Of a stretch of DNA of 64,000 bases, positions 32,149 through 43,882 are shown one piece after another. Origin of the DNA: Nelumbo lutea (lineage: Eukaryota > Streptophyta > Magnoliopsida > Proteales > Nelumbonaceae); NCBI GenBank assembly GCA_022828595.1, contig JAKGHH010000002.1, positions 39,402,222-39,466,221 on the forward strand, in the 5' to 3' direction. Each line of letters starts with the position of its first letter. Within the stretch, counting starts at the first letter, position 1. Made by a program: the position numbers and the translations under genes. The notes beneath the pieces were generated by a model. It was not told the DNA's origin. It made no database searches and saw only the letters and a list, made by a program, of their open reading frames with translations.

Positions 32149-33075
32149 TGATGGAGCGCAATCTGGACGGTCTTAGCTGTCAACGAACTCGCCTATGAGC
32201 TGGAGCATCGGGGGACCTGAAACGGGGAAGATGAGAGCTCCGGGGGGGAACCCGGTGTGATAACTCCGAAGCTCAAGTCAGTAATCTCTCAAAGGCAAAT
32301 TGTAGACCAGATAGCGCAAAGTTCACATACCTTGTTTGTTGGGGGCAAGGGGTTTTATAATCACTTCGTGCACTCGCTCCGAGGCCCTTGTCAGGTTGGG
32401 TATGATTACCCTTGCGTCTGTCAATTCGGCCGCCATCCTTTCTGCTGGGACAGAACCGTCACTGCTTAACCGTCTCTCTAACTGGAGATGGCGGTGTCGG
32501 GTGTCGGGTGGTGGTGGCAGATGGCCGTTTAGAGTGCGGCCATCAAGCGTCAGATCCCAAGTCAGTCCGGTGCGGCGCCCTCGGGTACGGACTTCCTCAG
32601 TCTCAGGCATGGTACGATTTGTTTGGTTTTGGTGCTCGGAAGGTGACGCGGACTGGTGAGCGAGGCGAAGTCTTGAGTTCGGAGGTATGTATAGGGCGGG
32701 CCAGTTCGGCGAGGTGTACCCCGAACTGTTACAAGGTTGGCCAGTTCGGCGAGATGTACCCCGAACTGTTAAAATGTTGGCTAGTTCGGCGATGTGTACC
32801 CCGAACTGTTACAAGGTTGGCCAGTTCGGCGAGGTGAATCCCGAACTATTGCAAGGTTGGACAGTTCGGTTAAGTGTATCCCGAACTGTTACAAGGTAGG
32901 CCAGTTCGGATTACTTTCTGGCTTGGGGCCAAGGGTGAGTTCGGGCCCCCAGTAGGGAGTTCGGTCCGTTGGTGTCTCCCCTTGGTGTTCGCGCCTTAGA
33001 CTCGCTTTTGTGCCGAGCTGTTGCTTTTACCACGTGTCACATAACTGTGAGGTCGGGCCAAATCTTCCTTCATCA
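32149..33075 (-). repeat. 5' LTR of the Tat element (right in the window)
   Basis: 927 bp matching 22344-23269. The minus-strand TATAAAA box is at 32353-32359. The tandem array has units beginning at 32699, 32739, 32779, 32819 and 32859, with a partial one at 32899. Confidence 0.92.
32699..32905. repeat. Five-unit 40-bp tandem array in the right LTR
   Basis: Same period and unit count as the array at 22894-23100. GTTCGG...CCGAAC inverted pairs are preserved in the units. Confidence 0.9.
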
Positions 33076-33957
33076 TCTTCCCTGCAAAGAGGGTAAACAT
33101 CAAACCAATAGTGTTCAAGGGTGTAATATTGTAGCCAAATTGGCCAAACTCCTTGAAAGAGACACTACTGCTTGTTTTCCATAATATCCATGTGACATAG
33201 CACAATTAAGTACGCAATTGAAGATTTGAATGAGAAAGATTATAAGTTAACCAATCTTGGTGAATGATGAGGTAGGTTGTGGTGACAGCCCGTGCAGTTG
33301 TTGTTGTTATAAAATCTCTAATAAAGAATGAACATTCACAAACTAGGTGAAACATGGTTCTCTCTTTCTCTCATGGATTACAGATCACACAGTGATATGA
33401 ATATATGAATTATAATTGATAATATTTCCATGAAAGAAAATTGTTTAGTACCAAGCTTGCCATACCCATAAAAGCCAGAGAGAGAGAGAGAAATTAATTC
33501 GATATTGACAAGCCGCATTCCATATTTTCTTAAGCCCAGAATCCCATTTTTCACACCACCTTTGCCATTAAAGTAAGCGGAGCTACTCTTAACTCTGAAG
33601 CTCGAGTGGTGTTGCTGGTGCCAGTTGGAAATCCTTTTTTGGTGACTAACTCCAGCCGAGCTGTCATAGATTCAGACACTATTTAAAATAATAAGTTAGT
33701 TCTGGTGGCCCAAGATTTCAAGACAAAGTCAGTTGGGCTTCATTCCAATAACTGGGTCAAGTCCAATGAATAATACAAATTACAGGCTTGAGATCCGCTC
33801 AGCCCCAGCCCAGTAGGGATACTAGTTTCAAATTTCCTCATTATTTGAAATCATGTCTAAAATGGTTTCATTAGTTGGATATAAATCAAAATTTAGAAGA
33901 AGGGTGCTACTATTTTCCACAATGAAATCAATGCTTAGTTTTTTCTTCTTCTTTTTT
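33076..33957. other. Intergenic, no gene recognised
   Basis: Unique-looking AT-rich sequence with a short (GA)n at about 33478-33492. No coding signal is seen. Confidence 0.35.
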
Positions 33958-34172
33958 TGTGCAATTTCATTTGTATTGGTGTAAATATATGCAGATGCAA
34001 ATGATTTGAGTGTAAATTTATCTTTCTTTCAGCTTTTGCATTGCAGATGAAGTAATGTAAAACTTGAGAACTCAAAAAAAAAAAAAAAAAAAAAAGAAAA
34101 AAAAACCAAAATTTGCATCCCCATGCATTTGTATCAGTGCAAATGAAATTGCATTGCAAACTAACGGAGCCC
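33958..34172. mobile_element. Candidate 0.2-kb MITE with ~45-bp inverted repeats
   Basis: The left arm TGCAATTTCATTTGTATTGG followed by TGTAAATATATGCAGATGCAAATG pairs with the inverse of the right arm, GCATTTGTATCAGTGCAAAT then GAAATTGCA, with scattered mismatches. A 21-bp poly(A) run (34075-34095) lies in the loop. The right border 'aaactaacggagccc' resembles the ends of other small elements here. Confidence 0.55.
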
Positions 34173-34860
34173 AAGTAATCGACATGCACTCTTTGTTTCC
34201 TGTGTTTTATAATCATTATGGGCCCATCATTCAATCAGTATGGCCCAACACTGACTTAGTAGTCTTCCATTTTTTAAGAGAAAACAAAAATCAGATATAA
34301 CAAGCCAGTATTTGGTGGTAATTTTACCAATTTATTTCATTTAAGCAGGCTGGTATTTGCTATCATTTAAAGAAGAAAAAAAGAAGAATAAGGATCTGTA
34401 CGAATCAAAATGGTCTATTCCTATAATATGTTTGATTCATATAAGAATTGAAGAATGAGAATAATAATTGAAATCAACAGATTTCATTTCCAAGAAAGGA
34501 GAGGGAATGACCTTTTCACTAGGAATGAGAATAAGATAAAATTCTACCTAACCCTGTAAACCAAACGGGGCCTAACCCATTAACAAAGCAACTAATTTTG
34601 TTTTTCTTTTTAGTGGCCCCAAGGTCGTGGGTCTCTAGAAATAGATAGGATACGGTCCAAGCCCATTCCCAAGTAATGATGGCTCAATGTTAACCCATGT
34701 GTTCACATTAAAAAAACCCTAATTTGGGATGGACTGGCACTGGTTCAGACAGTGAGACAGACACCCATGAATCCAAAGTTCTTATAGACAACTGTTGGTC
34801 TTTACCAGGAATAACTTAGCCACGTGGCGCGAAAGCAGTATAATCAGTATTCAGTAACAC
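34173..34860. other. Intergenic / distal promoter of the transporter gene
   Basis: A right MITE end, GTAAACCAAACGGGGCC followed by TAA, lies at 34556-34575; its left partner was not found. CCACGTGG (G-box) is at 34820-34827, roughly 0.9 kb before the transporter start. Regulation is inferred from motif only. Confidence 0.35.
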
Positions 34861-35288
34861 GCATACAGACACACACTCTGTCTGACTGTCTCTCACTAGC
34901 GTAGCGTGGTATTTGCTTCCATAGAAAGTGGCAGAAAGAGTTGGGATCCAATCTCACCATCTTTCCAAGGAACGAGATTATTAATTGATTATTCTCTCAG
35001 CTGTGATGCACTCCCTCTGGGGCCATCTTAAAACCATCGGATAAATCATGATCACCACAGAAACAGTTGGACCCACCTCTTAAACGGCCAAGATGGAGGC
35101 ACGTAGACTCGTGCATGGGGGCGTGATGCATCCAAGCACCGCCGCGAGTAAATTAATTAATTAAGCAGCCCATATATTATTATTATATTCCTAATATGTG
35201 AAGGAGGGAAGATCACAGTACCTCCCGTGGGATGGCAATGAAATCGTTACCCTCGCAACATCTCCCTCCAGTCTAAGCTTCTAACCGT

Positions 35289-35291
<3 letters not shown>

Positions 35292-35329
<38 letters not shown>

Positions 35330-35358
35330 TATGGTAGAAACGGTAAACAGAATTATAG

Positions 35359-35390
<32 letters not shown>
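35292..35390 (+). repeat. Two (TC)n tracts in the probable 5' leader
   Basis: Runs at 35292-35324 and 35362-35390, 340-430 bp before the start codon of the nucleotide-sugar transporter, as in the leader of the gene at 12930. Confidence 0.8.
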
Positions 35391-35395
<5 letters not shown>

Positions 35396-35584
35396 CTTTC
35401 TCAGTTCTCTGTAGAAGGTATCGACATCTATCTATAATATATAACGAAGCGAAAACAATTACAACAGAATCTGCAGAGGAGTCTGAGAGAGGCTTTCTTT
35501 TCTTTCTAAGCCCCGGGGAACTTCCCTCTCTCTCTTCATTGTTTGCTCCTGGAAGCAAAGAGTCTCTTTTACTATTTGATCAAC

Positions 35585-35620
35585 ATGCAGAGGCAGAAGA
35601 ATGAACGCTATGCACCTTAG
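35585..35620 (+). other. Upstream ORF of 11 codons
   Basis: ATG at 35585, 11 codons, TAG at 35618-35620, 105 bp before the main ATG at 35726. If the transcript starts in the TC-rich leader, ribosomes would meet it first. Transcription start unknown. Confidence 0.3.
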
Positions 35621-35725
35621 GAGCTCTAATCGTCATTTCTGCATCTTCTGTATCCTTCGCCCGTGTTCTCCTTCTCTGTTACCTGGCTCAATCGGACGTT
35701 CGGTGGGGAGGAGTGTGGAGAAGAG

Positions 35726-38700
35726 ATGAAGAACGAAGGGCAAGCTCGGTCTCTGTTTGGGATTTCCCTCACTGATAGACCCAAGTGGCAACAATTTCTG
35801 ATTTGCTCCTCCGGTTTCTTCTTCGGTTACCTCGTTAACGGGATCTGCGAGGTCTCTTTTCAGCCCTCAACACTTTCTTTTCCTTTTTTATTCTTCAATA
35901 TTAGCTTTTAAACAAATTTCCCCTGAATTGCAGTTCTTACGAGGATCTACTTTTGTTCTGACATTTCTGCTCAGTTTTTTTTTTTTGTTTGTTTGTTTGT
36001 TTGTTTGTTTTGACCATGTCTTGAATGCTTTTTATGCAGAGATATCGTTCTCTCTTTGGTTCTTCTTTCTTTCTTTGAAAGAATCACCGAATCCTGTTTA
36101 AGAACTATTTTGTAGAAACTATTTCGGGAGACAAATCGGGATCATTGATCTTGCATTTTTCTTGTTTGTTTCGCCCAATTGTCTTTATTGCAATTGATCA
36201 GAAAGCCCCTGTTCAAGCTATTCCGAAGGATTTGACTGAAATACTTATGTTTTCCCAGTAAAACACATTCTGTCACGAAATCACCTCTTCAAATTCATTC
36301 ATAAAAAAAGAGAGAAATTTTTCAAACTCTAATAAATGATAAGTACTGCTCCGGTTTTCTCTAACACTGATTTCTTATCCTGTTTCAGGAATACGTGTAT
36401 AATCGCCTCCAGTTTAGGTCCGTTAATGTTCTTCTCTACCCAAGTTTTCATTTCTTCGTTTTTTTCCTATAGATATTGGTAATGACTGATTTCAAATATT
36501 TGGTCATGTTCTTCCAGCTATGGTTGGTACTTCACCTTTGTACAGGGGTTCGTTTATTTGGCCCTCATATATTTACAAGGCTTCACCACCAAGCAGATGG
36601 TGAATCCATGGAAGACATACGTGAAGCTCTCTGCTGTTCTCATGGGATCTCATGGACTAACCAAAGGGTCTCTAGCTTTTCTAAACTACCCTGCTCAGCT
36701 AATGTTCAAATCCACAAAGGTACACTCCCCTTCCTAGGAGGTACTGAAATTGGCCTTCAGCTAATGAATTTTCAGAACTGCCCAATTGAAAATTGATGGG
36801 TTACTAATTCATTACGACCTGCTTTGTGTTTCTTCTGATTATTACAGGTACTTCCAGTGATGGTAATGGGAGCCTTCATTCCAGGGCTGAGACGAAAATA
36901 TCCGGCACACGAATATGTTTCAGCTCTGCTTCTCGTGGTGGGTCTCATCCTTTTCACCTTGGCAGATGCTCAGACCTCGCCAAACTTCAGTCTCATCGGT
37001 GTTGTGATGGTCACCGGTGCCTTGGTCATGGATTCTTTCCTGGGTAACCTGCAAGAAGCAATCTTCACCATGAATCCCGAGACCAGTCAGGTGATCTGCA
37101 CTTCAGTTTAGAACTGTCGTAAACGTGAAAACAATTCATTCAATCACAAAAGCATCATATCGTATATATTTCTGTTAATAATTAGTATTACTTGTGATGT
37201 AATCAGATGGAGATGCTGTTCTGCTCGACCGTAGTTGGGCTACCTTTCTTGATCCCACCTATGCTTTTGACTGGGGAACTGTTCAAGGCTTGGAACTCAT
37301 GCTCTCAGGTGCCAAAGCCAAACCAAGACTTTTTCTTTCTGGATTATTATTTTTTGGGTTAGACTTAGATTAGAAAAGAAGATTAAAAAAAAAAAACGTT
37401 TGGAAGAAGGGGATTCATTACTAATGAATTAATTAATGATAAGTGTTGTTGAAGTAATTAAGTAGGCAGTGGGACTGACGCGTAGCAAACGAGAGACACC
37501 TAGGAGAAATCCATGGTTGCCAGGTTGGCTCTCGTTGATTTCGATGCTTTTACCTGGTATCGAATATTAGAAGTTTCTCTTCATTTAATGGGGGCAGGGG
37601 TCATGGGACGCGTGGAGTAGCATGAAGTCCCAGCAACTTGCCACGTGTTTCTTGTTCTGTTGTTTAGAGACGCACTCGTCAGACTACCACTGAAACATCA
37701 GACGCGCCCTGTCTGCACTCTGTACTCTGTAGTGGAGGAGGACCCAGACTTGGCACGGTTGTTGGGCGGGGGGTCTCAATCTCATAATTCATGTAGCGAA
37801 TTGAACAATTAATGAACTCCTCTTGGAAATTGGAATTGTTTTGTGGGTTTGAGAGAAATGATTCAATTATGAGGAAAGTGAGGCTTTTGCTCCTCAAAAA
37901 ATGGAGAGGGGGATGCTCCACCTTTGGATGGTGGATTTTAGAGCCACGTCACCCATGTTATCATGAGAAACTTTTGATTCTTTCAATTTTCAAACACGAG
38001 CGATGTGAGTTTGTTTGTTTTGAGACCCTATGGCATTCCCTGGTTTTGAGTGGAGCCAGGAGGCAGCCAACTTCTTGATCTGATTAGGGCGCCGGCGGCC
38101 GAAGTCGCTGACTGGGCAAGAGAGTGGGTGAGACATGAGACACGAGACACGAGGGGGACCCACGAAGTCATAAAGCCAAAATGATGGTTTTTCAAAGTCT
38201 AAATCCATTTCTTCTCTTGCAAGGTTTTTTTATTCAACTGATGATGTTTGTAGTATGTAGCTAGTAATGGTTGGGTTGAATTGAAATGGTTGCAGCATCT
38301 TTACGTATACGGCGTGTTGGTATTCGAAGCAATGGCCACCTTTGTGGGCCAAGTCTCGGTTCTCTCTCTCATCGCCATATTTGGGGCGGCCACCACGGCC
38401 ATGGTATGTCCTTAATTGCCTCTCTGCGCCCTTTCTGAATTGATGTGAGAAATGAATGAAACATTTTCTTTGTTTTTCTTACGCAGGTGACGACAGCCAG
38501 AAAGGCGGTTACCTTGCTTCTGTCGTATCTGATATTCACGAAGCCATTGACGGAGCAGCATGGAACAGGACTGCTGCTCATAGCCATGGGCATCATGCTC
38601 AAGCTATTGCCCGACAACAGCAGACCCACTGCCGTCACCGCCAACAGCAGGGCAAAATCCACGACCCCCACAACTACTACTAAATTGGAAACTCAAGAGG

Positions 38701-38726
38701 ATGAAGAAAGGAGGCCCTTGGTTTGA
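35726..38726 (+). CDS. UTR2: UDP-galactose/UDP-glucose transporter (UTR2-like)
   Basis: Seven exons: 35726-35851, 36389-36417, 36518-36719, 36848-37090, 37207-37308, 38296-38403 and 38487-38726. They give 349 residues in frame, close to the usual length. The product is a multi-pass nucleotide-sugar transporter of the UAA/SLC35B type, predicted in the Golgi or ER membrane, exchanging UDP-sugars. Signature pieces are [19 protein letters not shown] near the start, [10 protein letters not shown] across exons 2/3, [60 protein letters not shown] across exons 4/5, [18 protein letters not shown] and [17 protein letters not shown]. The C terminus is short and charged, ending RRPLV. All borders are GT-AG and exon 2 is only 29 bp. 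Intron 5 (987 bp) is the longest. The family is firm; the exact substrate is inferred from resemblance to plant UTR2. Confidence 0.93.
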
Positions 38727-39274
38727 ACCCAAAATTGGAGCAAGAGAATAAAAGAGGAAAAGAGCTCTTCTTTCTGTGCTGTCATTATCATTTTGTGCAC
38801 CATATGGCAAGAAAAGCAAGAAAAGAAGAAGATGGAGAGCAGATGGTAGATAATTTTCTCGTGTTTGATAACCTTCTGGGAAGGTTTTCTGCTTTACAAT
38901 TACATTAAGAACCCTGAAGAGAGTTTGCTCTATTTTCGGATTAACAATTAATGTAGAATAGAGCAAACTGTTGGGACTTGGGAACCCTTTTCCTTTTTTT
39001 TTTCTTTCTGAAGCGTTTCTTTCTTTGATCTTCCCGGTATCCATATCCAGTATCATCCACTCGAGTGTCACATGGCAAAGTATAGTGTTGAGTCTGGGCT
39101 TCCGTTTTGGGTCCCAACCAGGAGATCTATTGGGCCATATTCACAATAAAACTATAATGTTGTTTTATGTGGGACCCATCTCATAATGGGTCTTAATCTT
39201 ATACAATTAATTTCTAACATATTGGTATGCATTACACTTTACGTATATGTATTTATACTCTTTACAAATTGAGC
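38727..39274. other. 3' flank of the transporter gene
   Basis: Probable 3' UTR with an 'agaataaaaga' polyadenylation-like site at 38745-38755. No other gene is recognised before the MITE remnants at 39.2 kb. Confidence 0.4.
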
Positions 39275-39357
39275 CTAAATTAAACATATTTGCATTTATA
39301 TGTACAGTGCAAAATACAAAATATAAGGTTTCGCATTTGTATTCCTTCCAAAGTAAG
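39275..39357. mobile_element. MITE family A remnant, interrupted by the solo LTR
   Basis: Ends with GCATTTGTATTCCTTCCAAA, the right end of the family found at 10063-10172, but the terminal CTAAGCC lies on the far side of the solo LTR (40249 onwards reads CTAAGCTTAA). The right end of a further copy precedes it (about 39228-39276). Confidence 0.55.
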
Positions 39358-40248
39358 TGATGAGGGCAGATTTGGCCCTTTAATGATATTGTGACACATG
39401 ACACCTCAGAACAATTAGGTGACACTTAGAATCACTTTGGCAACAACTTGCCTTAGGCGTGATTTGGCGGCCTGGCCCTAGCGCGAGCTGGCAGCGTAGC
39501 ACAGGCACGACCTAGCAGTCTGGCTCAGGCACAATTTGGCGGCGTGACCTGGAGGCCTGGCCCAGGTGCCGTTCTGGCGACTTACGAGACGTGCTCATCG
39601 ACAAATTCGGTATGCATATCCTAACACTCCCACGATCTTTAGAAGTTGACCCACGTGCCGAATGATCCGGAGGGTGATCAACGTGCATGGCGGTTACCTC
39701 CAGGAATCTCAAACCACTTAGACAACATCGAAGAAATCTCAAATATGGTGCGTGAAGCCCATGCCAAATAATGCCTATATAAAGGCACCAACCCCAGAAG
39801 CAAGTAAGCAAGTTCTAGCTCTCAGACTTTGTGTTTTTTAGCTCGTAATCTACTATGAGAGAGTACTGACTTAAGCATCGGAGTGACCTCGCTGAGTTAG
39901 CCACCCCGGGTCCTCTGACATTTGGTTCTTTGCTGATCTCTAAAGAGCAATGAAGCTCATCAATCCAGCTCGGCACCTCATAGGCAGCTCGACACCTCAC
40001 AAGCAACTTGCCACCTGGTCAACCCAGCACCTCATAGGCAGCTCAACACCTCACAAGCAGTTCAACACCTGGTCAGCCCGACACCTGGTTAGCTCGACAT
40101 CTCATAGTCAGCTCGCCACCTAGCCTGCTCGACTCGACTCGGCTCGATAGCTAAAGTTCACTTCGGCCTGAGTTATCGGCCACTTGGAAGCAGACCAAAT
40201 GATGAGGTACTTACTCAAAAAATTGGCCATCACTCCCATAAATCATCA
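39358..40248 (+). mobile_element. Solo LTR of a Tat-like Gypsy element
   Basis: Begins TGATGAGGGCAGATTTGGCC, very like the start of the Tat LTR of this window read in its own direction, and ends CATCA. Flanks GTAAG (39353-39357) and CTAAG (40249-40253) are a 5-bp duplication with one mismatch. A TATA box TATATAAAG lies at 39776-39784. Downstream is the R/U5-like block 'gacttaagcatcggagtgac' and 'ccccgggtcctctgac', common in plant Gypsy LTRs. Repeats of 'agctc(g/a)acacctca' fill 39970-40120. No internal coding sequence remains, as expected after LTR-LTR recombination. Confidence 0.8.
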
Positions 40249-41211
40249 CTAAGCTTAAGAAAAAAAAAAGTTTAAATTGACTTGACCATAGGAATAGAAG
40301 CGGATGAAGCGGAGAACATGTGCGGTTTTTTGGGTCAAAACTTCAGCCACCATGTGGATCTTTCACGGGTCGTCTAAAATTTATCATCACCAGAGAATTA
40401 GCCCAACTGAATTTGTACCAACACAACACAGCATAAAATATGATATAGAAAAAAGCTAAGCTAAATTCCAAGTTCATTACATTTCTTTTTATTTGTGAAA
40501 AATTCGATGTTCATACTTGAGAGTTGACATTGGGAGGCTCGCAAATCGCGATTGCTGCCAATTTGCTTCTCCGGCACCTTCCTGGGTAAAAAGAATCTGA
40601 TTGGATGGAGTGAGTAGTTCTATCTACCAGATATACGTTTAAGTTTAACACATTGAAGCAAGTGGAATGAAGAAAATTTATATAAAATGTTTGAAGAAAG
40701 AATAGAAAAAATCAAAGAACCTAAAACTAAGTATTTGATTTAGGGTTTATTAAACCCCAAAAATTTATAAAGGGAATTGTTTATACTGGGAATCGGCATC
40801 GTTGAGTTGCAGGAGGGAAGGGAACGGTACTCCACCTCCGTGATATGTACGGCATATAGACTACGGAGAGTCGGAGACCTATTAAGTATTTGATTTAGGG
40901 TTTATTAAACCCCAAAAAATAGTCTCTAGCTTCTTTGTTAGTTTTTAATTAGTTCTAGTCAAACTAACCATGTGCTTCCGAGATCTTGTGTCCAAAGATG
41001 TGGTCCCTCGATGGCCACATAGTTCATACAATGATACAAGTTGAACACTTGAGTTAGTGCACCACTCTTAACTCTTTGGATCTGATTGGCTTATCAGAAA
41101 GAGAAAGAGATTGAAAGAGAAAGAGAAAGAGAAAAAGAAAGAGAAAGTGAAAGAGAAAGTTGGTGGTCCCCTTTTGTATTTATAGATTTGGATATTTTCT
41201 ATTATGGCTTA
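40249..41211. other. Intergenic, no gene recognised
   Basis: 'agtatttgatttagggtttattaaacccc' type sequence occurs twice (about 40730 and 40887). A (GAAAGA)n purine tract lies at 41097-41160. No exons are seen. Confidence 0.4.
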
Positions 41212-41460
41212 TCAGGTGACCGGTTCCGTTTTACCCTAGAACCATTATTTTGTCAAAAACCCTTGATTTGGTCAATAAACTGTTGATTTGGGCAATTGAA
41301 CCATTCAAACCGTTCAACAGTTTTGACTATTTTTTATTTTTTATAATTTTAATTCTTATCAGAACAGACCATCTATTTGATTCGAATGATTAAACTGTTC
41401 AACCCAGAAACCAAACCCCTGACCGATTCATTATCTAATTTGGTTTTAAAAACCTTATTT
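41212..41460 (+). repeat. Dispersed repeat, copy 3
   Basis: Co-linear with 1275-1560 and sharing its end 'ttggttttaaaaacctt'. It contains 'ggtcaataaactgttgatttgg' and 'gattaaactgttcaaccca' blocks. Family not identified. Confidence 0.55.
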
Positions 41461-42351
41461 CCCACGATCAAAAATGAGTTTATCTAGTTTAAATTAAAAC
41501 AGATCTGTCTTAAACCTCTGTGTTGGGCTATGTATGATGATTAATACAGGCTGTCCACCACCCAAAGCTACATTTAACATTTGGATAGCAAAAAAGAAGG
41601 GTTATATGAATATAGTCGGTTAAATTCAATGATATGGGATGTGTAATTTTTTTTGCTTACTGTGTGGTGCATCTAGCTAGGGCTCGGTCCCATTCATGTA
41701 CAAGTTGTTGTTTGGATATAATCGTCACATTTCATTCTTCCACCTGAAGTTCCCTTTGCTTTCTTTTAAAGAATGAGCAAAATATATAGCTAATAGGGAC
41801 TAATATTGATTGAGAATCATTCTTTCCTCTGCTCACAAGATTTTAAGATCTATATCCATGTACATGTATGCCCATGTATGACTATGACTATGACATAATT
41901 CAGATTTTGTGTTTTGTGCTCCACAGTCCACACCACGATTTTAAATATTGATGTTTCTATGGAACATGCCAAAGTAGAAATCCACTTTACAACAATGCCA
42001 TTTATCTATTTCAATCAAAGTCGTCAAAACAAAAACCTGGAATTCAAAATGATATGATATCAATGCTCGATTTGATTAGATTTTAAATTTATAAGTTCAG
42101 AACTGATTAAATTAAGCAACCGATGAATATAAAAGCTTTTACCATTAGTTTTGAGTTTATGGGCGTTCATTATACTTTTAATGAAATAAGGAAGACTTGT
42201 AAAGAAATTTCTGGAAGAAATGTCCAAATAATCTTAAAGAAAGAAAAATGTCAAAGTGACCATTTTGTGAGAGAAGGGAGAATGAAATGATGGAGATGGG
42301 CTCCTATCAGGGCAAATCTGTGCTCACACTGTTCTAACAGCCTTTTGCAAT
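41461..42351. other. Intergenic, no gene recognised
   Basis: AT-rich single-copy-looking sequence. Nothing further supported. Confidence 0.35.
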
Positions 42352-42408
42352 CTTGCATTGGGAATATCTCCCCATGAAATAAAGCATACTAGTAAGGAGA
42401 TATTCTCA
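42352..42408. repeat. 57-bp hairpin element (family H)
   Basis: TTGCATTGGGAATATCTCC pairs with the inverse of GGAGATATTCTCAGTACAAG. Related hairpins or halves occur near 16852, 19833, 55688 and 57805. A small foldback element; parent unknown. Confidence 0.55.
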
Positions 42409-43566
42409 GTACAAGGCAGTAAAGGCTGCTTGAAATGATGCTTGGTTGAATATAGTAAGCATATTTCAGCTCTTTAATTAAAAACATGTGAGTTTCTACT
42501 GAAATCTCACTTGAATACGATGCAACTTTTTTGTTTAATTTCATTCTACCAATGTGTCATTTTAATTGAAGCGTGCAACTTAGTAAATATGAAGTTTGGA
42601 GTCTGAAAAGTAAAAACATCTCTCAAAAAGCTCGGAAAGCAATTCATGAGAAATTTGTTTTTTTTTTTTTTTACGAACATCTGAATGTAGTGAAGTAATT
42701 CCATAATCTGAATGCTGTGACGTCTAATTAAATATACATTTTACAAATCTACCCCTTAAACCTTTATTTAAATAATAATAATAAACAAAATAATTAAAAG
42801 AATACGATATTATAGAAAAAATCATAAAATAATAAAAAACATAAAATTAAAAAATGATTAATTAAAATAATTAATAAATAATATTAAATTACTCCTCTTC
42901 CTAGCAAAAGAGTCATGGCCATCTCCAATGCAAGGAAACCTATACATGATTAGTAAAGGTTTTCCTTCCTTTTCCTACTTTTTCCTTCAAACCAAATATA
43001 ACCTAAATTTATTTTTTTCTTTATTTTATTTTTTGTCTTTTTGTATGTGTGTGTGAAGCACATGAAGCGTATGCTTCTAGCACGCCTTATGAAAAAGGCA
43101 TATGAGGCATACGCCTCAAGGCATTTTGGGAGCACATTGCTTGGAGGCGCACCTCCAGACATATGCCTCCCATGCCTTTTAAAACACCGGGTGCTCTCTT
43201 CTTTTTGTACAAAAAAAAAATAATAATAATAAAATCCAAACAACTATCATCATTCTAGAATGTTAATGTTCAGAAATGCCTATTGCAAAATATGTAAACT
43301 TTAGCATTGATAGACTAGAATTATGTTCCTCATACCATGTTTGCATGTTCTCACCACCTGTTTCGTTACCAAGAATAAATGACAAGTAGGGGGGAGGGGG
43401 ATGTAGTTAACTGTCCACTTTCACCGGTTATTTGAAGAAAAATTGAATAATTTCTTAGGTAGATATAACAAAAGCAATCAAGTCCCTCCACCAAGGGATT
43501 GAAATTTAACTAATTAACCAAATTATAATCTTCATTATTTCAACCTTTCATTATGTATATACCTTA
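42409..43566. repeat. Intergenic with MITE and repeat fragments
   Basis: 42945-43003 is the right half of a family B MITE (TTTTTCCTTCAAACCAAATA, then TAACC and TAA). 43050-43195 carries 'gaggcatacgcctcaaggc' and 'ccttttaaaacaccgg', a repeat texture widespread in plants. No gene is seen. Confidence 0.45.
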
Positions 43567-43882
43567 GGTCCCATTTGTTTCCCGGGGGGAGTTGGTCGAT
43601 GGGAATCCGACATTTCTCTGTGTTTTTCATGGATTTTGATAGGACCTATGGAAAAAATTACTTTTCCTAAGTGATATTTATCTTCTTACATAAAAATAAT
43701 CAAATAAGTATTTTTTTCACCGGGGAGAAAGTTGGTGAGACATGAAGGGATAATATATTGTCCCTTCTAATTCTCTCTTTTTAATCCTAAAATAATCATT
43801 TATCTCACTTAGCTATGAAATAAGAGAATACATATAGATGCATTTACCCGGATAAACAGCCAAAAGCAAAATGAACAAGGCC
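43567..43882. mobile_element. 316-bp PIF/Harbinger-like MITE
   Basis: Left end GGTCCCATTTGTTTCCC and right end AAAATGAACAAGGCC are imperfect inverses. TTA flanks both sides (43564-43566 and 43883-43885), the target size and sequence typical of PIF/Harbinger. No coding capacity. Confidence 0.6.

Larger units (their letters stand above)
22344..33075 (-). mobile_element. Ty3/Gypsy retrotransposon, Tat type, full length, decayed
   Basis: A 10.7-kb element. Both LTRs carry TGATG...CATCA termini, and flanks GCTTC (22339-22343) and TCTTC (33076-33080) look like a 5-bp target duplication with one mismatch. Pol lies on the minus strand in Gypsy order: gag, protease, RT, RNase H, a second RNase H, integrase. 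The second RNase H and an oppositely oriented extra gene between integrase and the 3' LTR are marks of the Tat group (Ogre/Retand relatives). Stops interrupt gag, RT, RNase H and integrase, so it is not autonomous now. By eye the LTRs differ at a few percent of positions. Confidence 0.93.

Noticed and set aside
34064..34300. Lys-rich open frame
   Set aside because: Created by a poly(A) run inside a MITE loop.
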